A stretch of DNA of 64,000 nt from Agapetus fuscipes (lineage: Eukaryota > Arthropoda > Insecta > Trichoptera > Glossosomatidae), in contig OX637354.1 in assembly GCA_951799405.1 (NCBI GenBank), positions 2,542,001 through 2,606,000 of the forward strand, given 5' to 3'. The notes beneath the pieces are model-generated. The model saw only the letters and a list, made by a program, of their open reading frames with translations. It did not search any database and was not told where the DNA came from. Below are positions 11,331-21,735 of this stretch, piece after piece. Each line of letters opens with the position of its first letter. Positions within the stretch are counted from its first letter, which is position 1. The translations under genes were made by a program, and so were the position numbers.

Positions 11331-11999
11331 GCATGTTTCTTCTTTAATTTGATTACATCGCGATGATTGATTGGTGACCGCCGTGTATTTGAAAATGCCG
11401 ATTTTACATGTCAAATATTGATGTAAATTGTCAACAACGAAAAACGCAACAGAAACGCATCTGAATGCAGCTCACAGAGTATTAAGGTACTTAGAGAAGC
11501 CACTCTATGACTTTGGGGTAGGTCCGTACTTCGAAAACCCCCTCCCCGTCTTTCTTGCTTCGCTGCCTCAACAATACCCTTTTTCGGACTTTGATCTTGT
11601 ATGCATGTGTGTATAAACACGCGGCACGCGGGTACACCCACACCACTATATTCATATAATATTATCTGCCATGATAATTATTATTGATGAATATTATTAT
11701 TATAGCTGTCAAAATAAAAGGCTTATATTTTGCGCAATATTTATTTACTCAAGAAAGATTAGTCATACAATCACAAAAATACACACTTTGTAAAGAAAAA
11801 AATAATAAGAAAAACCTTAATGTAAAAAACACAAATGATATGGCAAAAAAAACGTAGTAGGAAAACAATCAAATAAGCACCTGTCAGAGAAGATATTGTA
11901 AGGGCACTGGCATTCTGTATCTGTATTTCTTGCAAAAGTTTTGGATCCCTGATGATAGCCTGAGGACCGGAAATGTTTATAATATAAAATCTATACACT
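11331..11999. other. Harbinger interior without recognisable coding sequence
   Basis: It probably represents decayed transposase coding and internal sequence of the Harbinger element. No domain could be read in any frame. Confidence 0.4.
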
Positions 12000-12300
12000 T
12001 TTTTTTCTTTTCTTCGGCTCATCAGCCGACAGCCTAAAAGCTCAGGGACACCTGCACCACAATTTTCCAGGACTCTGCCTTGTGCTGCTTCCCTCCATGG
12101 TCGCCTCACTCTCAAAACTTCGGCGTTGGCTTCGATGTTCTCTGCCCATCGCATCCTGGGACGTTCGTGTTGTAGAACACCTGAACGGGCACCATCCAAG
12201 ACAGTTCTGATGATCCTGGAGTCTTCTGCACGTGCTACATGTCCGGCCACTGGAGTCTTCTTGATTTCATTAATCTCTACACTCTCTTCAATAATAGTGA
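12000..12300 (-). pseudogene. LINE ORF C-terminal fragment
   Basis: A minus-strand frame contains GHVARAEDSRIIRTVLDG, then RPRMRWAENIEANAEVL and WREAAQGRVLEN. This is the typical extreme C-terminus of an insect LINE reverse-transcriptase ORF. A second copy with the same WREAAQ pattern lies at 59771-59950. The RT core is absent. Confidence 0.75.
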
Positions 12301-12871
12301 AAATAAAACAGTTCGTTTCAAAAACGCTTGACGTTTGAGGCCGACTGGCTCCAAGCAGGCTGTTAATGGCTGTTATCGCTGCGCAAATCAACACACAGTT
12401 CAACCATCATTAAAAAATATTTTTTCATCAGTTTTTTTTTATAAAAAATGAGCAATTTAATAAATACTGAACAATTAAAAGTTTATTTACACTTAAACTT
12501 TTTTTTTAAATGAATAACAGTAAATATAAATCATTAATTCAATTTTATTCACGCTCATTCTGATTTCAGTTAAAAAAAAGCCCACCTCTTCCCCTTCCTC
12601 CTTACTCCTTTCGTCTTGTGAGAATACCATAGATCGATTCCAATATGGCTACCGATATTATAAAACAGGGTTACCAGTAGCAAAATACTAGTTAACGGGG
12701 TCTGATGCAGCTGCAGACTACAAGCCGTATTATAGTGTGTGCATAGCAAAATATACTTTGTACACATCATTGAAAAGATAAAAATTCAATTAAAAAATAA
12801 TGTTTGCAGCGTAAATGGTAGATATTATTATAAACGTCAAATAATCATGTGTTGTTTTTATTTGAAATGTG
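12301..12871. other. AT-rich sequence flanking the gypsy insertion
   Basis: No feature recognised beyond T-rich and A-rich tracts. It belongs to the interior of the Harbinger element. Confidence 0.4.
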
Positions 12872-13155
12872 TGTAAGATTGTAATTTATAGATAAATTAA
12901 ATAACTTTAATTTTATGAAAACATATATTTGTTTAGAATTTAAGACAGTTGAAGTTGCTTATTATTTATAGGAAACTACAATCACGTCGTTTAATTCTTT
13001 TTACAATCTTATCGACTTGCACGCGCACCGTCCGGCCAAAATGGCTAATGGCTGTTCACCAGAAAGTAGGTAAATACCTGAGTGCCGACCGAGCGCTACA
13101 AATAAACAAGAATACCTATTAAAGGAGCTTAATACGTAGTTGTAGTTCCTTTACA
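12872..13155 (-). repeat. 3' LTR of the gypsy element
   Basis: A 284-bp LTR identical by eye to the one at 17476-17759. It is adjacent to the polypurine tract on its element-5' side (13156-13167). It should supply the polyadenylation region. Confidence 0.93.
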
Positions 13156-13167
13156 TCTCCCTCCTTC
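13156..13167 (-). other. Polypurine tract (plus-strand primer)
   Basis: The minus strand reads GAAGGAGGGAGA and abuts the 3' LTR with no gap. This is the position and composition expected for the RNase H-resistant primer of second-strand synthesis. Confidence 0.88.
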
Positions 13168-13273
13168 AAAAGAAAATTTTCCTCAAAATTTTCTCTTAAG
13201 CAAACATAAGTAACAGAGTAATATAACTTAAATATGTATAAATTGTTTAGTTATTGTATATAAGTAAAGTATA

Positions 13274-13304
<31 letters not shown>

Positions 13305-13309
<5 letters not shown>

Positions 13310-16300
13310 TGAGAATTGGTATGAGTTTTGTAATATGGAAGAGATTTGACTCCATTTTTTTATGTCCTGTATTTATTTCATAAATTGAATTTGAAATCTT
13401 CTGAGTTATTTGAAATGGACCAACTCTCAGCTCATCTAATTTATTTCTATTTAATTGGTTCCCATTCTCTACATACACCATATCCCCTTCATCAAAATTA
13501 AATTGAGTTCTATTTTTATTAAAAATCTGTGTATTGTAATTATGTGACTTTATAGAATTGTTTAATGCTATTTTTCTATCCCTAATCCAATCATCTTTTG
13601 TTTTATTTATTTTAAGTTCATTTGGCAAAAGTGAAACATCTGTACCATCCATGAGGTATTTTGGTGCAAACCCCGTAACTGTATGTTCTGTCATATTATA
13701 TTTATCTACACATTGATGAGCTATGGTTGTCCATGCTGTTCTTTGACTTTTTTCATTGATTTTACATCTGATTTTGTTGACTAATGTTTGATTGAGTCTT
13801 TCATTTAAACCGTTAGAAAACGGGGCGTTCACTGCAGTAAAAATCATTGTTATTGAATTTTTATTACAAAAATTTTTGAATTCTTTCGAGTTTATACCCG
13901 GATATTGGTCGGTAAGGAGCATTCCAATTGTATTCGAATCTATTACATTATTGACTAGTTTAATAAAATCATTAGCATTTTGTGTTTTAGAGGTAACAAT
14001 ATAAGCGTATCGTGTAAAATGGTCTACTAGAAGATGTAAATATCTTTTAGTTGATCGTGAGCCTCCAAAACCTCCAATCGTGTCTATTGACACTATTTCA
14101 AAAGGTTTTGTGGCAGGGCCTAAATGTGACATCAGACCATACTTGTTTTGCCCTCTCTTTTTATTCTTTATACATATCTCACAGCTTTTACAATGTCTTC
14201 TAATATTTATTGTTAAATTTTTTGCTGTATAAACTGTACTAATTTTGTTTTGCATTTGTTTTTCTCCTAAATGACACATGTTTTCGTGTACATTTTTAAT
14301 AAGTTTTTTACTGAAATTCTCTGATAAAATAATTTTTTTACATTTTCTAAGATTTTTATAGTAAACATTGTGTTTTAATAATAGTTTTGTTTTATTTTTT
14401 TGTACATGTTCATTGTTTTTCTGATCTGTAACGATATCATTTAAATTGATCATGTTTACAATTTGTAATTGTTCATCAGTATCATTGTCTGCATCCAGTA
14501 CTGGGTTCCTACTTAAACAGTCTGCTTCTAAATTTTCTTTTCCTGGAGCATATTTTATTTTAAAATCATACTGTGATAAATAATATGTCAAATCTCCTAA
14601 CTCGTCATCTGTCCTAGCTTTAATATTTAAATTTTCCAATGGTTTATGGTCTGAATATACTGTAAATGATTTACCTATTAACCAGTATTGCCAATATCTT
14701 ATTGCTTCTTTAATAGCTAAGCATTCTAAATAAACAGCTTTCTTTTTCTTTTGTAGCAGATTCAATTTTTTTGAAAAGTATGCCACTGGTTTGTTTTTTC
14801 CATTTGGTTGTGTTTGCTTTAGCACTGCTCCAATACCTTCTAAGGATGCATCGGTGTAAATATTTATTGGCAAATTCTGATCAAATATTTCTAATATTGG
14901 CTGAGAGCATAATAAGTTCTTAACTTGTTCAAAAGAATTTTGACAATCTGCAGACCAATTAAATTTCTGATTTTTTCTAAGTAAATTATGAAGAGGTTCT
15001 AAAATTACCGCACTTTTAGGTATATATTCATGATAGAAATTAATTTTTCCCAAAAATTGTCGAACATTTTTCTGAGTTTTCGGTGTGGGGAATTCTTTTA
15101 TAGAAACAAGATTATCTCTTATTGGTCGTACTGTATTATTGTGTATTATGTGACCGAGATATTTCACTGAGTCTGCAGCAAATGTACACTTTGTAAATTT
15201 TAATCTAAAGCCTTCACTTTTTATAGCTTCTAACAATTGTGTGAGATGGATAATGTGCTCGGAAAAAGTCTTGGAAAATACTAGGATATCATCTATGTAG
15301 TTAACTGCATAATCAGTAAGCTTATATTTTCTTAAAATGTTACCTAGTATCCTTTGAAAAATAGCTGGTGATGTTTTTAACCCAAAAGGTAAACACGTCC
15401 ATTGATAATGCCCGTCCTGCGTCACAAATGCAGTTTTTTTCCTGTCTTCAATTTTCAGCGGGATTGACCAAAAGGCTGAATTGATGTCTAGCGTTGTAAA
15501 ATATGATGAGTTTCTTGTCTTAATCACTAAGTCGTCGATCAGTGGGAATGGTTGCGCTTGAGGTACCACTATTTTGTTTAAATCTCTAAAATCTATGCAT
15601 AATCTTGATTTTTTGTTGTCTTCTTTTTTGAAAGCTAACGTTACTGGTGCCGCAAATGGACTATAAGATTCCTCTATAAGCTTTTTGTCTAGTAACTTTG
15701 CCACTTGTTCTTCTATTTCCTTTTTGTCTTCAATTGAACATCTGTAGGGCCTTTTACAGCAATATTTGTCCATAAGTAGATCAATACGTGCTTCATATTC
15801 TCTGACCGTTCCAATGTCATATTTATCTTTTGCAAATATTGATTTGTAAGTATCTATTAGTTTGTATATTTCTGATTTTTGTTCAATGTTTAATTTACTT
15901 ACTTTGAAATCCCCTTCTTTTATGTGTTCATTGAAATTTATTTCACATTTGTGTATGTGTTTTGTTTCTTGTTCTTCAGAATGTAGAATATGTGATTCTT
16001 CTTTTATGCTCATCTTGCCTTCTTCTGATTTGTTAGATTGGATAATTTGTAATTCTTCGTTTTGGATTAATCTGAAATTTTTGATACAATCCAAACCAAT
16101 TAGAAAATCGTAATCAAAATTTTCATTATCTACTACAAATACATCCATATTTTTTTCTATATTGTAGATTTTTATTTTTAGTGTTATCAAACCTTTTGTT
16201 TTCTTCCCACCATTAATAGTCTTCAAGTTTACTATTTGCATATTACTTGTAAGTTCCTTTGGCTGTATTTTCAATAAATTTGCATTAATTAATGAAACAT

Positions 16301-16388
16301 TCGACCCAGAATCATATATTCCAGAAACTCTTAAAGTATCATTTAATAGCAAATTAACTTTTATTAATGGTGGTACCTCTAGTTTTTT
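13305..16388 (-). CDS. pol: Gypsy Pol polyprotein (PR-RT-RH-IN)
   Basis: The frame is open from the gag overlap (about 16388) to a TAA at 13305. Counting from the first in-frame TTG (16352): protease DSG at 14-16; RT with LDI (D289) and YIDD (352-355); RNase H acidic residues D501, E543, D568, D611; integrase zinc finger H689/H694/C721/C724; integrase catalytic D757, D815, E851 (35 residues between the last two); and a GPF module at 978-980. There is no ATG at the start, so Pol is expected as a Gag-Pol product by -1 frameshifting at 16382-16388. A 31-nt A-tract begins at the stop. No inactivating lesion was seen. Confidence 0.93.
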
Positions 16389-17455
16389 TGATTATTATCG
16401 TTCAATTCAATTTCTAATTTAGAATTATTAACAGTTCTTAAATTTGGTTTTAAATTCTTTTCTTTAAACCAACAATTCTCCTCAGGGTGGTAACGTTTCC
16501 CTTTTTTCACGTTAACACAGATACGGCATGGTTTTTTTTCTTCAATTTGTTTGGGTCTGGTGTCAGAATACATGGTACTTTTTTTATTATCCTTATTGTT
16601 TTCAACAAGTTGTTCCAATTTCCCTATTTCATTGTACAGGCTTGCGGTTGTTTTTACAGTATTTTTATCAATTTTATCCATTACGTTGTCTGGTAATCCC
16701 ATAACAATCATATTTACCATTGTTTTGATATCAATATCTTTATTAATTTCCAATAACAACCGCTCTTTCTTTATGGCATATTCCAGCATTGATCCCACTT
16801 GAAATTTAAATCTAAATGCATATTTGACACGACACCAACCTTCTCCTCCATAAGTTTCAGTAAAATTTTCTCTCCAGTCTTGCCATTTGGAGCTCAACGT
16901 CATTTTTATTAGCATACTGTTGTACCAATCAAGACAATTTTTTTCTAATAGGTATTTTAATACCTGAATTTTTTCTTCATCATCATTAATTTCAAACCTT
17001 AGACACTCGTTCTCAAAGTTCGTTATCCATTGATCCGCATTACATGTTTTATTTGAGAATTTGTCCATGAAAAATCTCTCAGCAGTTTTTTCTATATTTT
17101 TCTCCTCTGTCGTCTTGATAGCATTGTTAGTATGTGAAGCCTTTGTTTCTTCTGTAATTTCATTTAAATATTGGTCACCAAATTGTAAGTTGTCTCCGTC
17201 ATCCAGATATACTTTCCTCAACTCTGCATTTACAGGAATCCATATAGAGCGCACTTCATGCCTTTTTTTTAGTGATTTTTTTATTTTTGTAAATATATCT
17301 GAGGAGTATATGGCAGTATGTTTACTTACTGGCTTTAAATCATCTGGGATTTCAAAAACACCTCCGATCGGTGTTTCAATTGAGGTTATGCATATCACAT
17401 TAGTTTTGCCATCCGTGGACCCCAATACGACAAATTTAAACCGTAGTTTATTCAT
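16379..17455 (-). CDS. gag: Gypsy Gag protein
   Basis: A 358-residue ORF starts at an ATG only 20 nt after the 5' LTR, so the leader is very short. The N-terminal two thirds are hydrophilic and alpha-helical in character (for example KWQDWRENFTETYGGEGW), resembling capsid regions of insect gypsy elements. Near the C-terminus (about 310-328) Cys and His are spaced CX2CX9HX4C, a lengthened version of the usual CX2CX4HX4C zinc knuckle. The stop TAG directly follows the slippery heptamer that leads into pol. Function in RNA packaging is inferred from the family. Confidence 0.88.
   Translation of the reverse strand: MNKLRFKFVVLGSTDGKTNVICITSIETPIGGVFEIPDDLKPVSKHTAIYSSDIFTKIKKSLKKRHEVRSIWIPVNAELRKVYLDDGDNLQFGDQYLNEITEETKASHTNNAIKTTEEKNIEKTAERFFMDKFSNKTCNADQWITNFENECLRFEINDDEEKIQVLKYLLEKNCLDWYNSMLIKMTLSSKWQDWRENFTETYGGEGWCRVKYAFRFKFQVGSMLEYAIKKERLLLEINKDIDIKTMVNMIVMGLPDNVMDKIDKNTVKTTASLYNEIGKLEQLVENNKDNKKSTMYSDTRPKQIEEKKPCRICVNVKKGKRYHPEENCWFKEKNLKPNLRTVNNSKLEIELNDNNQKN
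16382..16388 (-). promoter_or_regulatory. -1 ribosomal frameshift heptamer A AAA AAC
   Basis: In the gag frame the final codons read AAA AAC followed by TAG, giving an exact X XXY YYZ slippery site. The pol frame lies at -1 and is open from just upstream of this site. The stop codon immediately 3' of the heptamer is unusual placement. No downstream pseudoknot was modelled. Confidence 0.85.
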
Positions 17456-17465
17456 TTTAATCGAA

Positions 17466-17475
17466 ATTGTAGTTT
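17466..17475 (-). other. Self-complementary primer-binding site
   Basis: The minus strand reads AAACTACAAT directly after the 5' LTR. It does not look like a usual tRNA 3'-end complement (no TGG start). It is exactly complementary to ATTGTAGTTT inside the LTR (17577-17586, minus strand), with one more G-U pair possible. The primer 3' end would abut the LTR, as required for Tf1/sushi-type self-priming. Confidence 0.75.
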
Positions 17476-17759
17476 TGTAAGATTGTAATTTATAGATAAA
17501 TTAAATAACTTTAATTTTATGAAAACATATATTTGTTTAGAATTTAAGACAGTTGAAGTTGCTTATTATTTATAGGAAACTACAATCACGTCGTTTAATT
17601 CTTTTTACAATCTTATCGACTTGCACGCGCACCGTCCGGCCAAAATGGCTAATGGCTGTTCACCAGAAAGTAGGTAAATACCTGAGTGCCGACCGAGCGC
17701 TACAAATAAACAAGAATACCTATTAAAGGAGCTTAATACGTAGTTGTAGTTCCTTTACA
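17476..17759 (-). repeat. 5' LTR of the gypsy element (promoter-bearing)
   Basis: 284 bp with TGTAA/TTACA termini. If the self-primer model holds, transcription should begin near 17586-17587, making the first 172 bp U3. No strong TATA box is seen at the usual distance; an AT-rich patch precedes the inferred start. Confidence 0.92.
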
Positions 17760-18172
17760 TGTGTATATTATTTTATAAACCATAAAATACATTTCGAATT
17801 TACAAAAATCGAGTTTCACAACACTAGTTGCTTGCTAAACAGGCTCCTAGCTAGGTGGCCGATTGTAAGGTGACAGTTTGACTCGTGAAACTCAACGTAC
17901 GTTAGGTACCCGTTTAAGAGTCTCTTATAATTAAATACTTTTAGCTAGGTGGCGGTTAAGAAGGAGTCGGTGAAAACGGGCACTAGAGTCTCTAGAATCT
18001 AGGGAGTCTCCCGCACAGGATTTCTTAAAAAAAACGACAGACTTTAAATATCATTGTTTGTGGGCATTTTGTATGGGCAATACAAAACTACAAGTTGTGC
18101 CAATTTTTTTGCTGCATTTATTTTGCATTTTCATAAATATTTCGTCTGCCGACATTTCGTATACAGTACCTA

Positions 18173-18386
18173 CCCTCAGTACGAGTTGCAAAACTTGAGA
18201 AAAGTAAAATTTACGGAAAATATTAAAGAGTGATTTCTCCCAAAATCTGCCGTTTTTGTTTCTTACACTTTATGGTTATAGCAAAAGAGTTACAGTGATG
18301 AAGAAATCAAGTTAAAAAAAAACAAAAGCGACAGATTTTGGGGGAAATCACTCATGAATAATTGCCGTAAACTTTACATTACGAGA
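18173..18386. mobile_element. MITE 1, right terminus lost
   Basis: The left end is CCCTCAGTACGAG after TA (18171-18172). The right arm ends at about AACTTTACATTACGAG without the outermost bases. Confidence 0.75.
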
Positions 18387-18394
18387 AGTGCGAG

Positions 18395-18726
18395 AAGTAC
18401 AACGGACATATTATCAAAACACTTACACATGGATAAAAACAATCATAAAAACACATAGACACGAACTTCTGCATTCGTAGTATGTAAACAAACTACATAC
18501 ACGTTGAGAGTATATTCAGTCTATATTTATATGTGACCATGGTCTATTTTTGCGTGTTCCAGACCATACGAGACGCCTCTAGAATGGATGTTTCCAAAGA
18601 GTGCAAAAAGTACAATGTATAAATATCAAAACACTTACACATGGATAAACACAATCATAAAAGCACATAGACACGAACTTATGTATTCGTAGTATGTAGA
18701 CAAAGGACATACATCTTGAGAGTATA
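18395..18726. repeat. Direct repeat of about 120 bp, spaced about 210 bp
   Basis: ATCAAAACACTTACACATGG and about 100 following bases recur at about 18413 and 18627, both ending GAGAGTATA. No repeat-family identity is known. Confidence 0.7.
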
Positions 18727-19308
18727 GTTGGTTGTATGGAGAAGATTGGTCTTGGCACAGCAACTAGCCAAGTATTCAAATTGTATTGCAGAGTCCGTGT
18801 ATTGTATTTTCCTTAAATAATGCCCGTGCGAGAAAGAGAGGGGTGACGCCAGAAAGAGAGGGAAAAGGAAATAAGCGAGCAAGAAAAATGATGTCCCTAC
18901 TTAAGAACGTTTAGACGTCTCGACAATAAGAAAAGACAAATGAGTCACGAAATTAAACAAGTAATAACATTTGAAGAAATGATTGCAGGGTCTGAATTCT
19001 AATTGTTTTTTCTTGAAAAAGTATTGTTCCAAATGTGTGAACGAACGTTTGTTGAACTATTGTCAGAGATTTTTCTGCCACGATGTCCTTCGGCGTCCCT
19101 GAGTTCTTCTCCCTTCAATCTTACTCTGTATGATAAGATGGAGACGGCGGTTTTTCTCATTTTTCATAATGTGACTGAAGAACATCAGTTTTCTCTACTT
19201 AATGGTTGGCAGAAGTTCCTTTGTGGTGCGCATACGTCGGAGGACTTCTTCATTGATGGGACATGATCACACCAAGAGAAGTATTTTTCGGTAGAAACGG
19301 TACTTAGT
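18727..19308. other. Unassigned intergenic DNA
   Basis: Purine-rich GAAAGAGAG tracts lie at about 18830-18870. No supported coding or RNA feature was found. Confidence 0.4.
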
Positions 19309-19370
19309 TCCTTGGCTAATAGGTTGGTGTGAGGCTGACTCACCCTGCTTAAAAATGTTTTATTACATAA
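19309..19370 (+). repeat. Family C fragment, plus
   Basis: Only the left end survives (TTCCTTGGCTAATAGG through the GTGAGGCTGACTC region). Confidence 0.6.
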
Positions 19371-19445
19371 CAAACATTACCGTTTTCCCCAAACGCAATC
19401 GGGAGCCTTCACACGTGAGTGCCAAAGTTATAAAACAATCCTAGT

Positions 19446-19870
19446 ATGTATGGAAAACAAAATAAAGTTTTAAGACTCATGCGTCCAGTATTTACTTATG
19501 GCTTGGAAACAAAAGGGCTCACTCAGTATAGCGCCAACAGACTGAGGACGTGCCAAAGAGCCACTGAAAAGAGGATGCTGGGAATCAGCCTCAGAGACAG
19601 TGTTCCAATTCAGGAGATCCGTAGATGCACTGGTGTGTCACTGATGTCATACAGCGAGTGGCCTGCTTAAAGTGGCGCTGGGCTGGTCACGTCGCAAGGC
19701 GTCCCATGGCAAGTGGACGAAAAGGATCGTCCAATGGCGGTCCAGGATGTCCAAGCAGGGAGCGGGGAGTGGGGAGACCCCAACTGAGGGGGCTGGACGA
19801 CATCAAGAGAACTGCAAGCAGAGGATGGCTGAACACAGCAGCCGATAGACAAACTTGGAGAGTTCTTTCC
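19446..19870 (+). pseudogene. Frameshifted LINE ORF C-terminal fragment
   Basis: Two overlapping frames carry pieces of one LINE C-terminus: TYGLETKGLTQ and RATEKRMLGISLRD, then, after a frameshift near 19670, KWRWAGHVARRP and VGRPQLRGLDDIKR. The GHVARR...GRPxLRxLDDI pattern is typical of LINE ORF2 ends. There is no RT core, and it is 5' truncated. Confidence 0.75.
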
Positions 19871-20225
19871 GGGATATGTTGCCGTGGTATGTGGAAGTTG
19901 GAAATTCCGGATGTTTCGCCCATATCTGCGATGGATTTCTTCAGCGTGAAATTGAAATGATAAAGACGATTTTTATTGAACTGTTTCAGTAAAAAAAAAA
20001 CACTGTTTCTAACAAAAGAACGCTGTTTTTATAAATAAAATCAGTTGCATAACAATTGACATTATTTCACTTGCGCGCTGAAAAGGCCCATCGTAGACAT
20101 GAGCGAAACGTCCGGAAGTTCCAACTCCCATGGACCATGGCAACAGATCCTGGAAAGCAACTCTCCAGCATCATCAGCCAGCCATGTAAGCCTTAAACAC
20201 CTATTCAACCATGGAAAAGATTGGA
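19868..20225. mobile_element. Fold-back family E, two arms with loop
   Basis: The left arm (TTCCGGGATATGTTGCCG to TTTCGCCC) and the right arm (GAGCGAAACGTCCGG to CCAGCCATGTAAGCC) are inverted copies separated by about 160 bp. Confidence 0.75.
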
Positions 20226-20686
20226 GGAGGCCTACGTCTAGGAGTGGACTGAGAAAGGCTGAGGAAGTAGGGAAGGAATATATTTTATTAATATTATGAG
20301 TCTGGACTTACTTTGCGGAGAGATAGGTATCGATACAGATGACGTTCAGCCAACAGAAGCAGCTCAGGAAGAAGAACTGGATGAGGTGAGCTGTGAACCA
20401 AATAAATAATTGTAATTAACATCTTGCACTTGTAATTAACATCTTGTAATTCTTTTCAACTTTCTAAACTTGATATCCGTGGCAACATATAATTGGCCAT
20501 GTTTTTTGTAATTGTTATTATTATATTTCCAATGTAACGCTGTTTTTTGTCCTATTAAAATAAATAATTAAAAAATAATAATAATAAAAAAATACAATAT
20601 ATTAGTGAAGGTAGTTTGAAAGGTTATTGACGACTTGTTATAGCGCCGTTTCGTGATCATTGTCACTTCAAGGACGCTTGTTGTAT
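20226..20686. other. Unassigned intergenic DNA
   Basis: Short TTGTAATTAACATCTTG duplications lie at about 20409-20450. No gene was found. Confidence 0.4.
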
Positions 20687-20912
20687 CCCCTCAGTGCTTG
20701 TTTGGCTTCTCTACTATTTGATCCAAAGATGAGCTTTCAATGAAATTGCCTTCAGAATCACATTCTACACAATCTGAGCTAAGAAACAAAACGTAAACAT
20801 GGTAATGTCATTTTTCATAAGACACATTGGTCCAGTATACGTACGAGCATTGCTCATGTGAAATTACCTCTGATGGAGATAAGACAGACAAGCACTAAGG
20901 GGACGAGATGTA
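20687..20912. mobile_element. MITE F, intact copy
   Basis: Inverted ends TCAGTGCTTGTTTGGC and GACAAGCACTAAGGGG enclose the family interior (ATTCTACACAATCTGAG and CATTGCTCATGTG). Confidence 0.78.
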
Positions 20913-20924
20913 GGCATGTTTGGT

Positions 20925-21262
20925 ACAACCAGTATCTCCTCATGAGAATGCGTGGAAATTATCCACAATTCATGCATCATGAGGGTTTATTTCGGGAGAC
21001 TGGAGATTTAGAATCCTGGAAACCAGGCGCAACAGGTTCCTTATGGTGTTCTCTCATAAGGTCATCAATGGCTTAATTGACAATCCCATCCTGTTGGAGG
21101 GCTACAGGTTGTATGTGCCTGACGACTACACCCTAGGGCGAGGATGTGATTTATTTAATGTACCGAAAAGCCGTACTGCTGTCGTGGCGCAACACCCTGT
21201 GACTCGGAGTATAAAGCTCCTAAATAAGTCTTATATAGACATTGTTTGTGTTATTTATTAAG
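20925..21262 (+). pseudogene. LINE ORF C-terminal fragment (Jockey/CR1-like)
   Basis: Two frames overlap at about 21050. The second reads VFSHKVINGLIDNPILLEG, then YRLYVPDDYTLGR and KLLNKSYIDIVCVIY before a stop. This matches the common C-terminal block of Jockey/CR1-type LINE reverse transcriptases (KxxNGxxDxPxLL...LYVP...R...L). One frameshift is present and RT motifs are missing. Confidence 0.65.
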
Positions 21263-21529
21263 ATTAAAAAATCTAGCAACAGAGTTCCTCCCAGCGTGTT
21301 GATAGCTGTGAGGGTGCACTGTAATTAGGGTAACCTGAAGCGCTATTCTGCTAAATTCCTTACGACCTTAAGGCGACGAGCTGGCGATTCATGTCCAAAA
21401 ATAAGATGTCATGTGATTTTTTATCTATGGAGTTCTTTCGCAAGCGCTAGCGCTCCCGATATGTATGGATATCCAAAGTGTAAGGAATTTAGCAGAATAG
21501 AGCTTCTGCTGTTGCTGTTGTTGCTCCTT
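21263..21529. other. Unassigned intergenic DNA
   Basis: Nothing recognised here. Confidence 0.35.
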
Positions 21530-21735
21530 GAGTGATAGGTTGGTATGAGGCTGACCCTCCGTGCTGTAAAAATCGGTTCACTTTTGCCAATGCCACCCCG
21601 GTTTCAGGAAAAAGCGGCAGGAGCTGCAAGGTTTATGTTCATGTGAGGTTTTGTTGATTTGTATGCACGCATGCAGAATGTGCATTTAATATGAGCCTTA
21701 AATGTTAACATATCTTTGCAGCTTAGATTATAGAT
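21530..21735 (+). repeat. Family C repeat, plus
   Basis: It starts TCCTTGAGTGATAGG and ends GCAGCTTAGATTATAGATTG. The tail is of the TTATAGA type rather than TTAGA. Confidence 0.8.

Larger units (their letters stand above)
12872..17759 (-). mobile_element. Complete young Ty3/gypsy LTR retrotransposon
   Basis: 4,888 bp on the minus strand: 5' LTR (17476-17759), primer-binding site, gag, pol with a -1 overlap, polypurine tract, and 3' LTR (12872-13155). The LTRs start TGTAA and end TTACA, and I see no difference between them by eye. Flanking TGTG at 12868-12871 and 17760-17763 is the target duplication. Domain order protease-RT-RNase H-integrase places it in Ty3/gypsy (Metaviridae). There is no env-like frame after pol. 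Both main frames are open, so it could be autonomous. Confidence 0.95.
10199..17982. mobile_element. PIF/Harbinger DNA transposon carrying nested insertions
   Basis: Perfect 14-bp inverted ends, TGCCCGTTTTCACC at 10199 and its reverse complement ending at 17982, are flanked by CTA on both sides (10196-10198 and 17983-17985). Because the target is a known SINE, the empty site can be inferred: one CTA. A fragment resembling HARBI1 transposase lies at 11147-11329. Removing the nested gypsy element and SINE B leaves about 2.6 kb, a usual size for this superfamily. The interior also holds LINE-derived sequence at 12000-12300. Confidence 0.85.
9936..18036 (+). mobile_element. SINE A, split by a Harbinger insertion
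   Basis: The head and body occupy 9936-10198, with the B box GGTTCGAATCCC at about 9984. The 3' tail resumes at 17983 (CTAGAGTCTCTAGAATC through CCGCACAGG and an A-run). The intact copies at 43578-43899 and 60531-60856 show that these halves are contiguous in the family. The split is caused by the DNA transposon at 10199-17982. Confidence 0.9.

Noticed and set aside
16350..16352. A TTG codon as the start of Pol
   Set aside because: The frame is open upstream to the gag overlap with an in-frame slippery heptamer, so the TTG is only the point where a start-seeking tool begins.
13792..17480. Plus-strand open frames opposite gag and pol
   Set aside because: They are antisense shadows of the gypsy genes with low-complexity hydrophobic composition.
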